A DNA stretch of 64,000 nucleotides from Neglectibacter timonensis (GTDB lineage Bacteria > Bacillota > Clostridia > Oscillospirales > Acutalibacteraceae), in contig NZ_LT160640.1 in NCBI RefSeq assembly GCF_900048895.1, positions 682,001-746,000 of the forward strand. Direction: 5' to 3'. The translations under genes and the position numbers were made by a program. Under the pieces are notes generated by a model. It did not search any database. It was not told where the DNA came from and saw only the letters and a list, made by a program, of their open reading frames with translations. Of the stretch, positions 17,846 through 24,146 are shown in pieces; the first letter of the stretch is position 1; the number at the start of each line of letters is the position of its first letter.

Positions 17846-18712
17846 TCATTTGTTTTTTGTATCAAGCGCAATCAAAAATTCCCGAAGCACCTTGCAGGCA
17901 GCCGCGGTAGAGATACCGCTGTGATCCAGGGTGGAAGCCAATTCATTAAGATCAGCTCCAATGACATTGGCGGTGCAAACTGCACGCAACGCTTCGAGAA
18001 GCTGTAGGAAGCTGACGCCACCGGCTTCCGGTGTGCCGGTTCCCGGAAAGATAGACGGATCCAGGCAGTCCAGATCTATTGTAAAATAGATTGGGACATT
18101 TTGCTTTTTCAACATAGACAGGGTGTGCCCTAATCCTTCGAAGTCAAACGGATGAAAATCTGTGTGTTCTTTGGCAAATTGGAACTCTTCCCGTTCTCCG
18201 CTGCGAATCGCAAACTGATGGATGCGTCCGTCGCCAAGCAGATCCCAACAGCGCCGTATTACACAGGCATGACTAAGTTTTGCGTCCAAATACTGGTCGC
18301 GTAAATCCGCGTGGGCATCAAAATGAATGATATGCAGATCTGCATATTTCTTTGCGGCCGCACGCACCGCTCCCAAAGTAACCAGGTGTTCCCCGCCCAG
18401 CAGCAGGGGGATTTTCTCATCTTGTAAAATCACCGCTGCACGGGTTTCAATATCATACAGCGCTCGCTCCGGGCTGCCAAAAGACAGCTCCAGATCGCCG
18501 CTATCGAAAACAGCGCATTGAGTAAGGTCCGCATCTTGGTATGGGCTGTAAGTTTCCAGTCCAAAACTTTCATGCCGCATAGCAGAAGGTCCAAAACGGG
18601 CGCCGGGCCGGAAACTGGTAGTAGAGTCGAATGGTGCGCCGTAAAGTACAATCCGTGAATCCGGATACTTGGCTTCACAGCCAATAAAAGTTTCGATATT
18701 GGGGGCTAACAT
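17846..18712 (-). CDS. speB: Agmatinase-family ureohydrolase
   Basis: Mn-dependent hydrolysis of a guanidino group to urea: agmatine to putrescine, or aminopropylagmatine to spermidine. 288 residues with the full ureohydrolase metal set: GGEHLVTLG, HFDAHADLRDQY, and TIDLDCLDPSIFPGTGTPEAGG. It starts 3 bp after the speE stop. Membership in an operon with an arginine decarboxylase and the carboxyspermidine enzymes makes polyamine synthesis the clear role; the true substrate is open. Confidence 0.93.
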   Translation of the reverse strand: MLAPNIETFIGCEAKYPDSRIVLYGAPFDSTTSFRPGARFGPSAMRHESFGLETYSPYQDADLTQCAVFDSGDLELSFGSPERALYDIETRAAVILQDEKIPLLLGGEHLVTLGAVRAAAKKYADLHIIHFDAHADLRDQYLDAKLSHACVIRRCWDLLGDGRIHQFAIRSGEREEFQFAKEHTDFHPFDFEGLGHTLSMLKKQNVPIYFTIDLDCLDPSIFPGTGTPEAGGVSFLQLLEALRAVCTANVIGADLNELASTLDHSGISTAAACKVLREFLIALDTKNK

Positions 18713-18715
18713 TAT

Positions 18716-19573
18716 TTATCTCTCCACTTCTTGCAGCATTTCTTCCAAAAATGCAGGGAGCCAGAAAGCCCCTACATGCAGTTTGGTCGTATAATACCGG
18801 GTGTGCAGATTCAAAGTGTTCCATGCTTCACTGTTTAAATCGTCAATAGGGTGGTATTTTTTGCTGGCAAAGCCAAACAGCCAGTATCCTGCCGCATAGG
18901 TAGGAATATGTGCCTGATAGACTTTGCTGATCGGGAAGGTGCTGACAATTCGCATATGACTGCGTTGCATGGCATTGGCATCCTCCGCATAAAAAGGGCT
19001 TCCCTGCTGATTGACCATGATGCCGTCATTCCTTAAGGCATTATAGCAGTTCCCATAAAACTCCCGTGTAAACAGGCCTTCAGAAGGGCCAAAAGGGTCT
19101 GTTGAGTCCACGATAATCAAGTCATAGTTATCTTCACACCTGCGGATAAACTTCAACGCGTTTTCGAAATAGATATGTACCCGGCGGTCGTCCATCCTGC
19201 AGGCGTTGCTGGGAAGGTAAGTGCGGCAGGCTTCAACCACTTGAGGGTCCATTTCTACCAGGTCAATCCTTTCTACCCGGTCATATCTGGTTAATTCCCG
19301 CACTACGCCACCATCCCCCGCACCGATTACCAGTACATCTTTAATGCCGGGATGTACCGCCATTGGCACATGGGTAATCATTTCGTCATAAATAAATTCA
19401 TCCCGCTCTGTCAGCATCACATTGCCGTCAAGCGTTAAAACACGTCCAAATTCCGGCGTTTCAAAGATATCGATTCTCTGATAATCGCTCTGTTTTGAAT
19501 ACAAATGCCGATTGACCCGGATGCTGTGTTTTACATCCGGTGTGTGAAATTCGCTAAACCACATTTCCACCAT
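18716..19573 (-). CDS. speE: Spermidine synthase (aminopropyltransferase)
   Basis: Transfers aminopropyl from decarboxylated SAM to a polyamine acceptor. 285 residues from the ATG at 19573, which has AAAGGTGG 4 nt upstream; an in-frame ATG at 19588 overlaps the speA stop as ATGA but has no ribosome site. Signatures: MWFSEFHTPDVKHSI, VIGAGDGGVVRELTRY (dcSAM site), DLVEMDPQVVEACR and DSTDPFGPSEGLFT. No SAM decarboxylase (SpeD) is in the operon, so dcSAM must come from elsewhere or the enzyme's donor or acceptor is unusual. Confidence 0.92.
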   Translation of the reverse strand: MVEMWFSEFHTPDVKHSIRVNRHLYSKQSDYQRIDIFETPEFGRVLTLDGNVMLTERDEFIYDEMITHVPMAVHPGIKDVLVIGAGDGGVVRELTRYDRVERIDLVEMDPQVVEACRTYLPSNACRMDDRRVHIYFENALKFIRRCEDNYDLIIVDSTDPFGPSEGLFTREFYGNCYNALRNDGIMVNQQGSPFYAEDANAMQRSHMRIVSTFPISKVYQAHIPTYAAGYWLFGFASKKYHPIDDLNSEAWNTLNLHTRYYTTKLHVGAFWLPAFLEEMLQEVER

Positions 19574-19584
19574 ATTGCCACCTT

Positions 19585-21051
19585 TCATGCCAGCACATTA
19601 AGCCGCTTTATTTCCGGATCTTCCGGGCCGGTCATGCTGCACCCTTTTTCCTTTGCATATTGAATATGTTCCAAGATTTCGGCTGTGATGCGTTCTCCAG
19701 GAGCCAGTATGGGGATGCCGGGGGGATAACACATTACAAATTCACTACAAACGCGGCCCCTGCTCATTTCCAGCGGCAAACTGATCTTTTCCGCATAAAA
19801 GGCTTCCTGCGGGCTGGTGACCACTTCCGGCTCAATATATTCCTGGCTTAACAGCCCTGTGCCGTCTTTTTGATAGCGGCGGCGAATCTCGGCCAATGCA
19901 CTGACCAGACGTTCCAGTTCCTGCGGCCGGTCCCCCATAGACAGATAGGCTAAAATATTCCCGATATCCCCAAATTCTATTTGAATATCATACTCGTCCC
20001 GCAAGATGTCATAAACTTCAATTCCCGCTAATCCAATATCTAAAGTATGGACGCTCAATTTAGTAGTGTCAAAATCAAATACTGAATTCCCATTCATCAG
20101 TTCTCTGCCAAAAGCATAATAGCCGCCTACAGCATTGATCTCTTGGCGAGCGTATTCGGCCATATCTGCAACTTGATGAAATACTTCCCGGCCCCGCAGG
20201 GCCAGATTACGGCGGCTGATATCTAGACTGGACATCAAAAGATAGCTTCCGGAAGTAGTTTGAGTGAGGTTAATGATTTGACGTACATAACCGGTATGGA
20301 CGTTCGGTCCAACCAACAGCAGACTGGATTGCGTGAGGCTTCCTCCGCTTTTGTGCATGGACACCGCAGCCATGTCGGCCCCTGCCGCCATAGCGGATAC
20401 AGGAAGGCCGTTTCCGAAATAGAAGTGAGTGCCATGGGCTTCATCAACCAAACAGCGCATACCAGCGTCATGCGCCATTTTTACAATTGCCCGAAGGTCG
20501 CTGCAAACACCATAATAGGTAGGATTATTCACTAAAACAGCTACAGCACTGGGATGATCTGAAATCGCTTTTGCCACCTGTTCTCGCTGCATTCCCAAAG
20601 AAATCCCCAGGCGCTGATCCACCTCTGGGTTTACATATACTGGTATCGCCCCGCATAAAACCAATGCGTTGATCACGCTTTTGTGAACATTTCTGGGTAA
20701 AATAATTTCTTCGCCGCGCTTGCAGGCGGTCAATACCATGCTCTGTACTGAACTGGTGGTACCGCCTACCATTAAAAAAGCGTGAGCCGCGCCAAAAGCA
20801 TCAGCCGCAAGTTTTTCCGCTTTCTGGATCACTGAAACGGGATGGCAAAGGTTGTCCAGCGGTTTCATGCTGTTGACATCCACTCCAACGCATTGTTGCC
20901 CTAAAAAGTTCGTAAGTTCCGGATTGCCGCGCCCACGTTTATGCCCTGGCACATCAAAGGGAACAACCCGCATTTTTCGGAAAGTTTCCAAAGCTTCATA
21001 AATTGGAGCACGGCTTTGATCCAGTCGAAAGTTACCCATTTTCAATTTCAA
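19585..21051 (-). CDS. speA: Arginine decarboxylase (Orn/Lys/Arg fold-I type)
   Basis: PLP-dependent decarboxylase, here most likely arginine to agmatine because a ureohydrolase gene follows; lysine or ornithine cannot be excluded. About 488 residues, the short form seen in Firmicutes. FDVPGHKRGRG, MVGGTTSSVQSM, DEAHGTHFYF and SMHKSGGSLTQSS (PLP lysine) are visible. Candidate starts are TTG 21051, TTG 21045 and ATG 21039. TTG 21051 is 5 nt after GGGGGG and overlaps the stop of a 28-codon leader frame (TTGA), which favours it. First structural gene of the polyamine operon. Confidence 0.9.
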   Translation of the reverse strand: MKLKMGNFRLDQSRAPIYEALETFRKMRVVPFDVPGHKRGRGNPELTNFLGQQCVGVDVNSMKPLDNLCHPVSVIQKAEKLAADAFGAAHAFLMVGGTTSSVQSMVLTACKRGEEIILPRNVHKSVINALVLCGAIPVYVNPEVDQRLGISLGMQREQVAKAISDHPSAVAVLVNNPTYYGVCSDLRAIVKMAHDAGMRCLVDEAHGTHFYFGNGLPVSAMAAGADMAAVSMHKSGGSLTQSSLLLVGPNVHTGYVRQIINLTQTTSGSYLLMSSLDISRRNLALRGREVFHQVADMAEYARQEINAVGGYYAFGRELMNGNSVFDFDTTKLSVHTLDIGLAGIEVYDILRDEYDIQIEFGDIGNILAYLSMGDRPQELERLVSALAEIRRRYQKDGTGLLSQEYIEPEVVTSPQEAFYAEKISLPLEMSRGRVCSEFVMCYPPGIPILAPGERITAEILEHIQYAKEKGCSMTGPEDPEIKRLNVLA

Positions 21052-21134
21052 ATCTTCCCCCCGTCAACTACTTGGATAACAAAAAACGCAAGTTGCACTT
21101 TTATGCACAACTTGCGTTCACCCGAAAAAGCCAT
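21048..21134 (-). CDS. Putative 28-residue leader peptide of the polyamine operon
   Basis: Open frame of 28 codons beginning MAFSGERKLC and ending VVDGGKI, with AGGAAG 2 nt before its ATG. It starts about 18 nt after the predicted transcription start. The frame crosses the whole leader terminator (21081-21118), and its TGA overlaps the speA TTG by two bases. A ribosome translating it would melt the hairpin. The coding nature is inference: 28 open codons occur by chance fairly often, and no homologue was looked up. Confidence 0.35.
   Translation of the reverse strand: MAFSGERKLCIKVQLAFFVIQVVDGGKI
21081..21118 (-). terminator. Intrinsic terminator/attenuator in the speA leader
   Basis: Minus strand: 11-bp stem AACGCAAGTTG/CAACTTGCGTT (21108-21118 with 21085-21095) with extra TGCA pairing inside, followed directly by TTTTTT. 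It sits between the predicted promoter (21159-21186) and speA, 30 nt before the gene, so it must be conditional or leaky for the operon to be expressed. Confidence 0.75.
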
Positions 21135-21158
21135 TTCTTCCTATTTCCCTACTTACCT

Positions 21159-21186
21159 ATAATAACAGCAAAAGGGAAAATATGAA
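21159..21186 (-). promoter_or_regulatory. Likely promoter of the polyamine operon
   Basis: Minus strand TTCATA, a 16-bp spacer and TATTAT (-10 at 21159-21164). The -35 is weak (4 of 6). It is the best candidate between the leader hairpin and the next gene. Confidence 0.4.
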
Positions 21187-21189
21187 TTA

Positions 21190-21539
21190 ATTTCAGATAG
21201 ACGGATTGATCAGAGTCTATATAGCAATATTACTTTTACTACTCTTATTGACCGTTTCACAAGTCTGTGCACACAAGCACATTTCGGTTATGAAGTAACC
21301 AACTTATAAAATTTGAGCTTCGAACTCAATCAATAAGGCAACGCAAAGGCCGCCAATCGGCAGTGGACCCGGCTGTCCGTATGGCCTTAACTCCAAATCA
21401 GAGTGGTCCCGATATTATTGCTTTGAAAAGACTCTAATAATTACCCTTTCAAAATTAACTAAACTTTAGCGTACTTGAAGCATTTTGTCAAGTATGAACA
21501 AGTAACATTTTTGCAAAATTGTTGGTTACTAATATATCC
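21190..21539. other. Gene-free 350-bp stretch with a foldable core
   Basis: No supported reading frame. At 21346-21388 the sequence can form a three-way junction: P1 AAGGCC/GGCCTT, P2 GCC(AATC)GGC, P3 GGAC(CCGGCT)GTCC. Further pairing is possible downstream between ATTATT (about 21415) and AATAAT (about 21437), and between AGAGT and ACTCT. It could be a small structured RNA or a fragment of a mobile element. Confidence 0.4.
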
Positions 21540-22043
21540 TCACTTTGGTGAGATGTCGGTTTGGTTTTCTTCTTCACCCTCCTTTGTCTGCCAACGCTTT
21601 AACGTTGGTAAAAATTTTTGCAGTTCAGCTCTTGCCTCTTGCTCTGTGAAATGCAAGCCATTTTCTCGATTCCAATCGTCTAAATCCTGCAAGTTATGTT
21701 CAATCAATTCCTCGACTGTAATTTCTTGCACAAATTGTCCTTGTTGGTAGCAAAAGGCACAGTATTCTTCTGATTTGCACCCATCGCTCTCCGTCCCTTT
21801 GTCACTATTTTTGATTAAGAGCATTCCGCAACTCTGGCACTGCCTTATGAAGCGACCCAGAAGAAAATCCACCGACACATCAAAAGTATCAGCAATGAGC
21901 TTCAATGTATCAATATTTGGTACAGTGTCCCCGTTTTCCCAACGGGAAACAGCCTGCCGTGTGACCGATAGCTTTTCTGCAAATTCATTTTGAGATAAGT
22001 TCAGATATTTTCGCAATTCTAAAATCGTGTTTTTCGTTTCCAT
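21540..22043 (-). CDS. XRE-family regulator with putative zinc-ribbon tail
   Basis: 167 residues. The N-terminal HTH_3 domain (about 7-62) contains LNLSQNEFAEKLSVTRQAVSRWENG. A zinc-ribbon-like segment follows, with CQSCGMLL and, 20 residues later, CAFCYQQGQFVQEITVEELIEHN, resembling small clostridial HTH plus zinc-ribbon proteins. The C terminus is acidic. It is flanked by gene-poor DNA on both sides, consistent with an acquired cassette. The target is unknown. Confidence 0.78.
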   Translation of the reverse strand: METKNTILELRKYLNLSQNEFAEKLSVTRQAVSRWENGDTVPNIDTLKLIADTFDVSVDFLLGRFIRQCQSCGMLLIKNSDKGTESDGCKSEEYCAFCYQQGQFVQEITVEELIEHNLQDLDDWNRENGLHFTEQEARAELQKFLPTLKRWQTKEGEEENQTDISPK

Positions 22044-22532
22044 TGATATAAACCTCCGTATCCATTATAGGCTTTCACATAGGGATGCACAAGCAACTTG
22101 ACGTTGCTCCCCTATCTATGAGTAAAGGCTGCAATGTTTCTTTTATGATAAAACGCAAAAAGCAAATTACTTTTGTTGCCATTGATTTCTATTAAAAAAA
22201 TTGTAAAGGCGTGATAAAAAAAATCGGTTTTGTTTCTTTGAATGGGGACTTGAACCCACGCAACCCGCAAAAGATTGGTAGCAAACCAAAGCCATTGTGA
22301 GCACGCTTGTAAGCGAACAGGCGAGGTGAGCATGACCTTTTGCGGAGAGGAGGAATGGCGGAGTGGTATGAGAAAAGCCCAGCCAAATGGCTGGGCTTTT
22401 TGAATGGAATGCGGTCCATTCCGACGTGTAATGATGAGACAAAAAAGATCGCCTGCCGTTTTTTCATGGCAATTTGAACTCTCACACAGGCAGCTCCGTT
22501 TAACATTTATCAGCCGTCTGAATACTTTGGGG
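22044..22532. other. Gene-poor region with tRNA-like traces and a terminator
   Basis: No gene is supported. On the minus strand about 22228-22285 resembles the 3' half of a class II tRNA: an anticodon-loop-like TTGG-TTTGCTA-CCAA and GTGGGTTCAAGTCCC, but the T-stem does not pair fully. Near 22341-22350 the plus strand TGCGGAGAGG matches the 3' end of this organism's tRNA-Ser read backwards. A perfect terminator is at 22373-22400. It reads as decayed insertion debris. Confidence 0.35.
22373..22400. terminator. Bidirectional terminator
   Basis: Perfect 12-bp stem AAAAGCCCAGCC/GGCTGGGCTTTT with the 4-nt loop AAAT. It has T-runs in both orientations. Confidence 0.85.
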
Positions 22533-23081
22533 TTACAGTTTAACCACGCTTATACCAGCGTAATTGATACCGTCCGCATTATAATATTCGATTTCATATG
22601 TGTCGCTGAAATCAGGCGTCAAGGCGAATCCTCTTTCCTCGTTGCAAAACAGTTTTTCACACAAACCGAAAAGCGGAGCCATGTGCCATTGAGGGTTATC
22701 TTCCCCGGTGATTTTCTTTACTAGCTTCCATGTTGCTTCTGTTGATTTCACTTTTATCATATGGCATGCGGGAGATTCAAGAACCGTAATCCCTTCGGGT
22801 TGATTTCTTTCCGATGTTTCCTGACAATGCATGAGGGAACGACGCGCATTATGTCCGTGATTGCACTCCTTATAATTTATACTAAGGCAAAGCATAGAAT
22901 CTGGTGTCAAACTATTTTTTATATTTTTATGACCAGCCTGGAAAAGTTGATATGTATCCACGCTCGATTCTACATCCTCATTATCGGCATCTGCCTTATA
23001 ACCTGCATACAAAGTCGCGGGCTTTTGGATAATTTGAAATTCGATTCCTTCAATAACTATTTTTTCTATGAGCTGTTCCAT
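22533..23081 (-). CDS. GyrI-like/AraC effector-binding domain protein
   Basis: 182 residues with the sequence pattern of stand-alone GyrI-like small-molecule-binding proteins: QIIQKPATLYAGYKA at the start, MLCLSINYKE mid-protein, a C-terminal repeat with CHMIKVKSTEATWKLVKKITG, then FALTPDFSDTYEIEYYN. These domains bind hydrophobic ligands and either act alone or are fused to AraC or MerR domains. The function here is unassigned. Similarity is by pattern only. Confidence 0.55.
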   Translation of the reverse strand: MEQLIEKIVIEGIEFQIIQKPATLYAGYKADADNEDVESSVDTYQLFQAGHKNIKNSLTPDSMLCLSINYKECNHGHNARRSLMHCQETSERNQPEGITVLESPACHMIKVKSTEATWKLVKKITGEDNPQWHMAPLFGLCEKLFCNEERGFALTPDFSDTYEIEYYNADGINYAGISVVKL

Positions 23082-23130
23082 TCTATCAAGCTCCTTAACA
23101 ATTTGGAATTTATGTATATTCTACAATAAA

Positions 23131-23175
23131 CGCCAAAAAAGTCAATCGCTTTGCAACAATCGACTTCTTTCGACT
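23131..23175 (-). repeat. Copy 1 of a tRNA-Leu-type terminator repeat
   Basis: About 40 bp closely matching 23919-23957 (shared blocks GTCGAAAGAAGTCGAT and GATTGACTT on the minus strand). It forms an intrinsic terminator with a T-run. Just upstream on the minus strand, GTTCAAGCC and CCCGCGC resemble a decayed tRNA 3' half. Together with copy 2 it brackets the GNAT gene. Confidence 0.6.
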
Positions 23176-23292
23176 TTGTGTTATAGCGACAAAATAGATG
23201 CCAGCGCGGGTACCAGGCTTGAACAATAAAAAAATGCTGTGCGCGACTTGCTCACCGCAGGTGTCTAAGGGTGAGCAAAAGGATCGCCTTGC

Positions 23293-23859
23293 CTAATTGC
23301 AGGAGAGACACGAACTATCACAATCGTATTCGTAGTCCAGAATACTCATAATTATATCCGAATAGTATTTGCCTTCAATAAATGCACTTTCCCGCAAAAT
23401 TCCATCTTTTTTGAACCCGCATTTTTCATAACAACGAATAGCTCTATGGTTGTATTCTAAAACCTTCAGGTCAATTCGATGCCACTTCTTTATTTTAAAA
23501 CCATATTCTAACAGGAGTCTGGTAACTTCTGTTCCAATACCTTTCGAGTGTTTCTGAACATCAAAAATGCCTATCCTGTATGTGGCAGAATTATCTTCTT
23601 CTGAAATGTGATGAAATCCTGCTGTACCGATGCAATGGCCGTTTAAGTCTATAATCCAGGAATAATCCGCAGTTTTGGCGCTGTTATACCAATTAACCCA
23701 CGTGTCACGGTTCGGATATTCCGGTTCGGTTAGTGTTTCTCCTCCGCACATGTGTATAAATTCATGGTGCCTTCCAAGCACCAGCCTATCATCTACATCT
23801 TTTTCTTGTATTTTTCTTAGAGTAATTTGTTTCCCCTGAATTGTCGGTACTGTTTCCAT
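23293..23859 (-). CDS. GNAT-family N-acetyltransferase (RimJ/RimL-like)
   Basis: 188 residues with GNAT elements: ITLRKIQEKDVDDRL at the start, TYRIGIFDVQKHSKGIGTEVTRLLLEYGF as the acetyl-CoA-binding loop and helix, and VLEYNHRAIRCYEKCGFKKDGILRE near the C terminus. The acceptor is unknown. It lies between two near-identical terminator repeats next to a tRNA gene, a layout expected for a small inserted or duplicated segment. Confidence 0.85.
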   Translation of the reverse strand: METVPTIQGKQITLRKIQEKDVDDRLVLGRHHEFIHMCGGETLTEPEYPNRDTWVNWYNSAKTADYSWIIDLNGHCIGTAGFHHISEEDNSATYRIGIFDVQKHSKGIGTEVTRLLLEYGFKIKKWHRIDLKVLEYNHRAIRCYEKCGFKKDGILRESAFIEGKYYSDIIMSILDYEYDCDSSCLSCN

Positions 23860-23918
23860 AATATAATATCACCCCAACGTTATATGGTTTATTTTATCAC
23901 ACAGCTATAAAAAATAAA

Positions 23919-23957
23919 AGAAGTCAATCACTTTATAGCGATCGACTTCTTTCGACA
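23919..23957 (-). terminator. Terminator of tRNA-Leu (copy 2 of the repeat)
   Basis: Minus strand stem AGAAGTCGATC/GATTGACTTCT, then TTTATTTTTT, immediately after the tRNA CCA end. Confidence 0.8.
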
Positions 23958-23958
23958 T

Positions 23959-24042
23959 TGGTGCGGGCGACAGGACTTGAACCTGCACGGGAGTACCACC
24001 AGAACCTAAATCTGGCGCGTCTGCCAATTCCGCCACGCCCGC
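23959..24042 (-). tRNA. tRNA-Leu (anticodon TAG)
   Basis: 84 nt including an encoded CCA. Acceptor GCGGGCG/CGCCCGC; D-arm GGCGGAATTGGCAGACGCG; anticodon arm CCAGA-TTTAGGT-TCTGG giving TAG; a variable arm; T-arm GCAGG-TTCAAGT-CCTGT. Promoter and terminator flank it, so it is a single-gene transcript. Confidence 0.97.
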
Positions 24043-24082
24043 AAAGGATTTGAATTCTCTAAGGAAAATCAAATGCCTATTT

Positions 24083-24111
24083 ATTATAATGGATCAGTAC
24101 TAAAACTGCAA
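24083..24111 (-). promoter_or_regulatory. Promoter for tRNA-Leu
   Basis: Minus strand TTGCAG (24106-24111), a 17-bp spacer and TATAAT (24083-24088). Confidence 0.75.
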
Positions 24112-24146
24112 GAGGAAATTGCCGCAAAAGCGATTGGTTTTCCTTT

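Noticed and set aside
21361-21440. T-box riboswitch (GTGGTCCCG resembling the TGGNACCGCG element)
   Set aside because: The key ACCGCG bases are absent, there is no specifier stem, and no terminator follows in the right orientation.
22228-22285. Functional tRNA-Ser (GCT) on the minus strand
   Set aside because: The anticodon loop fits, but the T-stem pairs only three of five positions and the acceptor stem cannot be closed.
22112-22506. Overlapping short frames containing tRNA-like peptide strings
   Set aside because: The three frames overlap each other over tRNA-like DNA, as is usual for translations of tRNA debris. None has a start signal.
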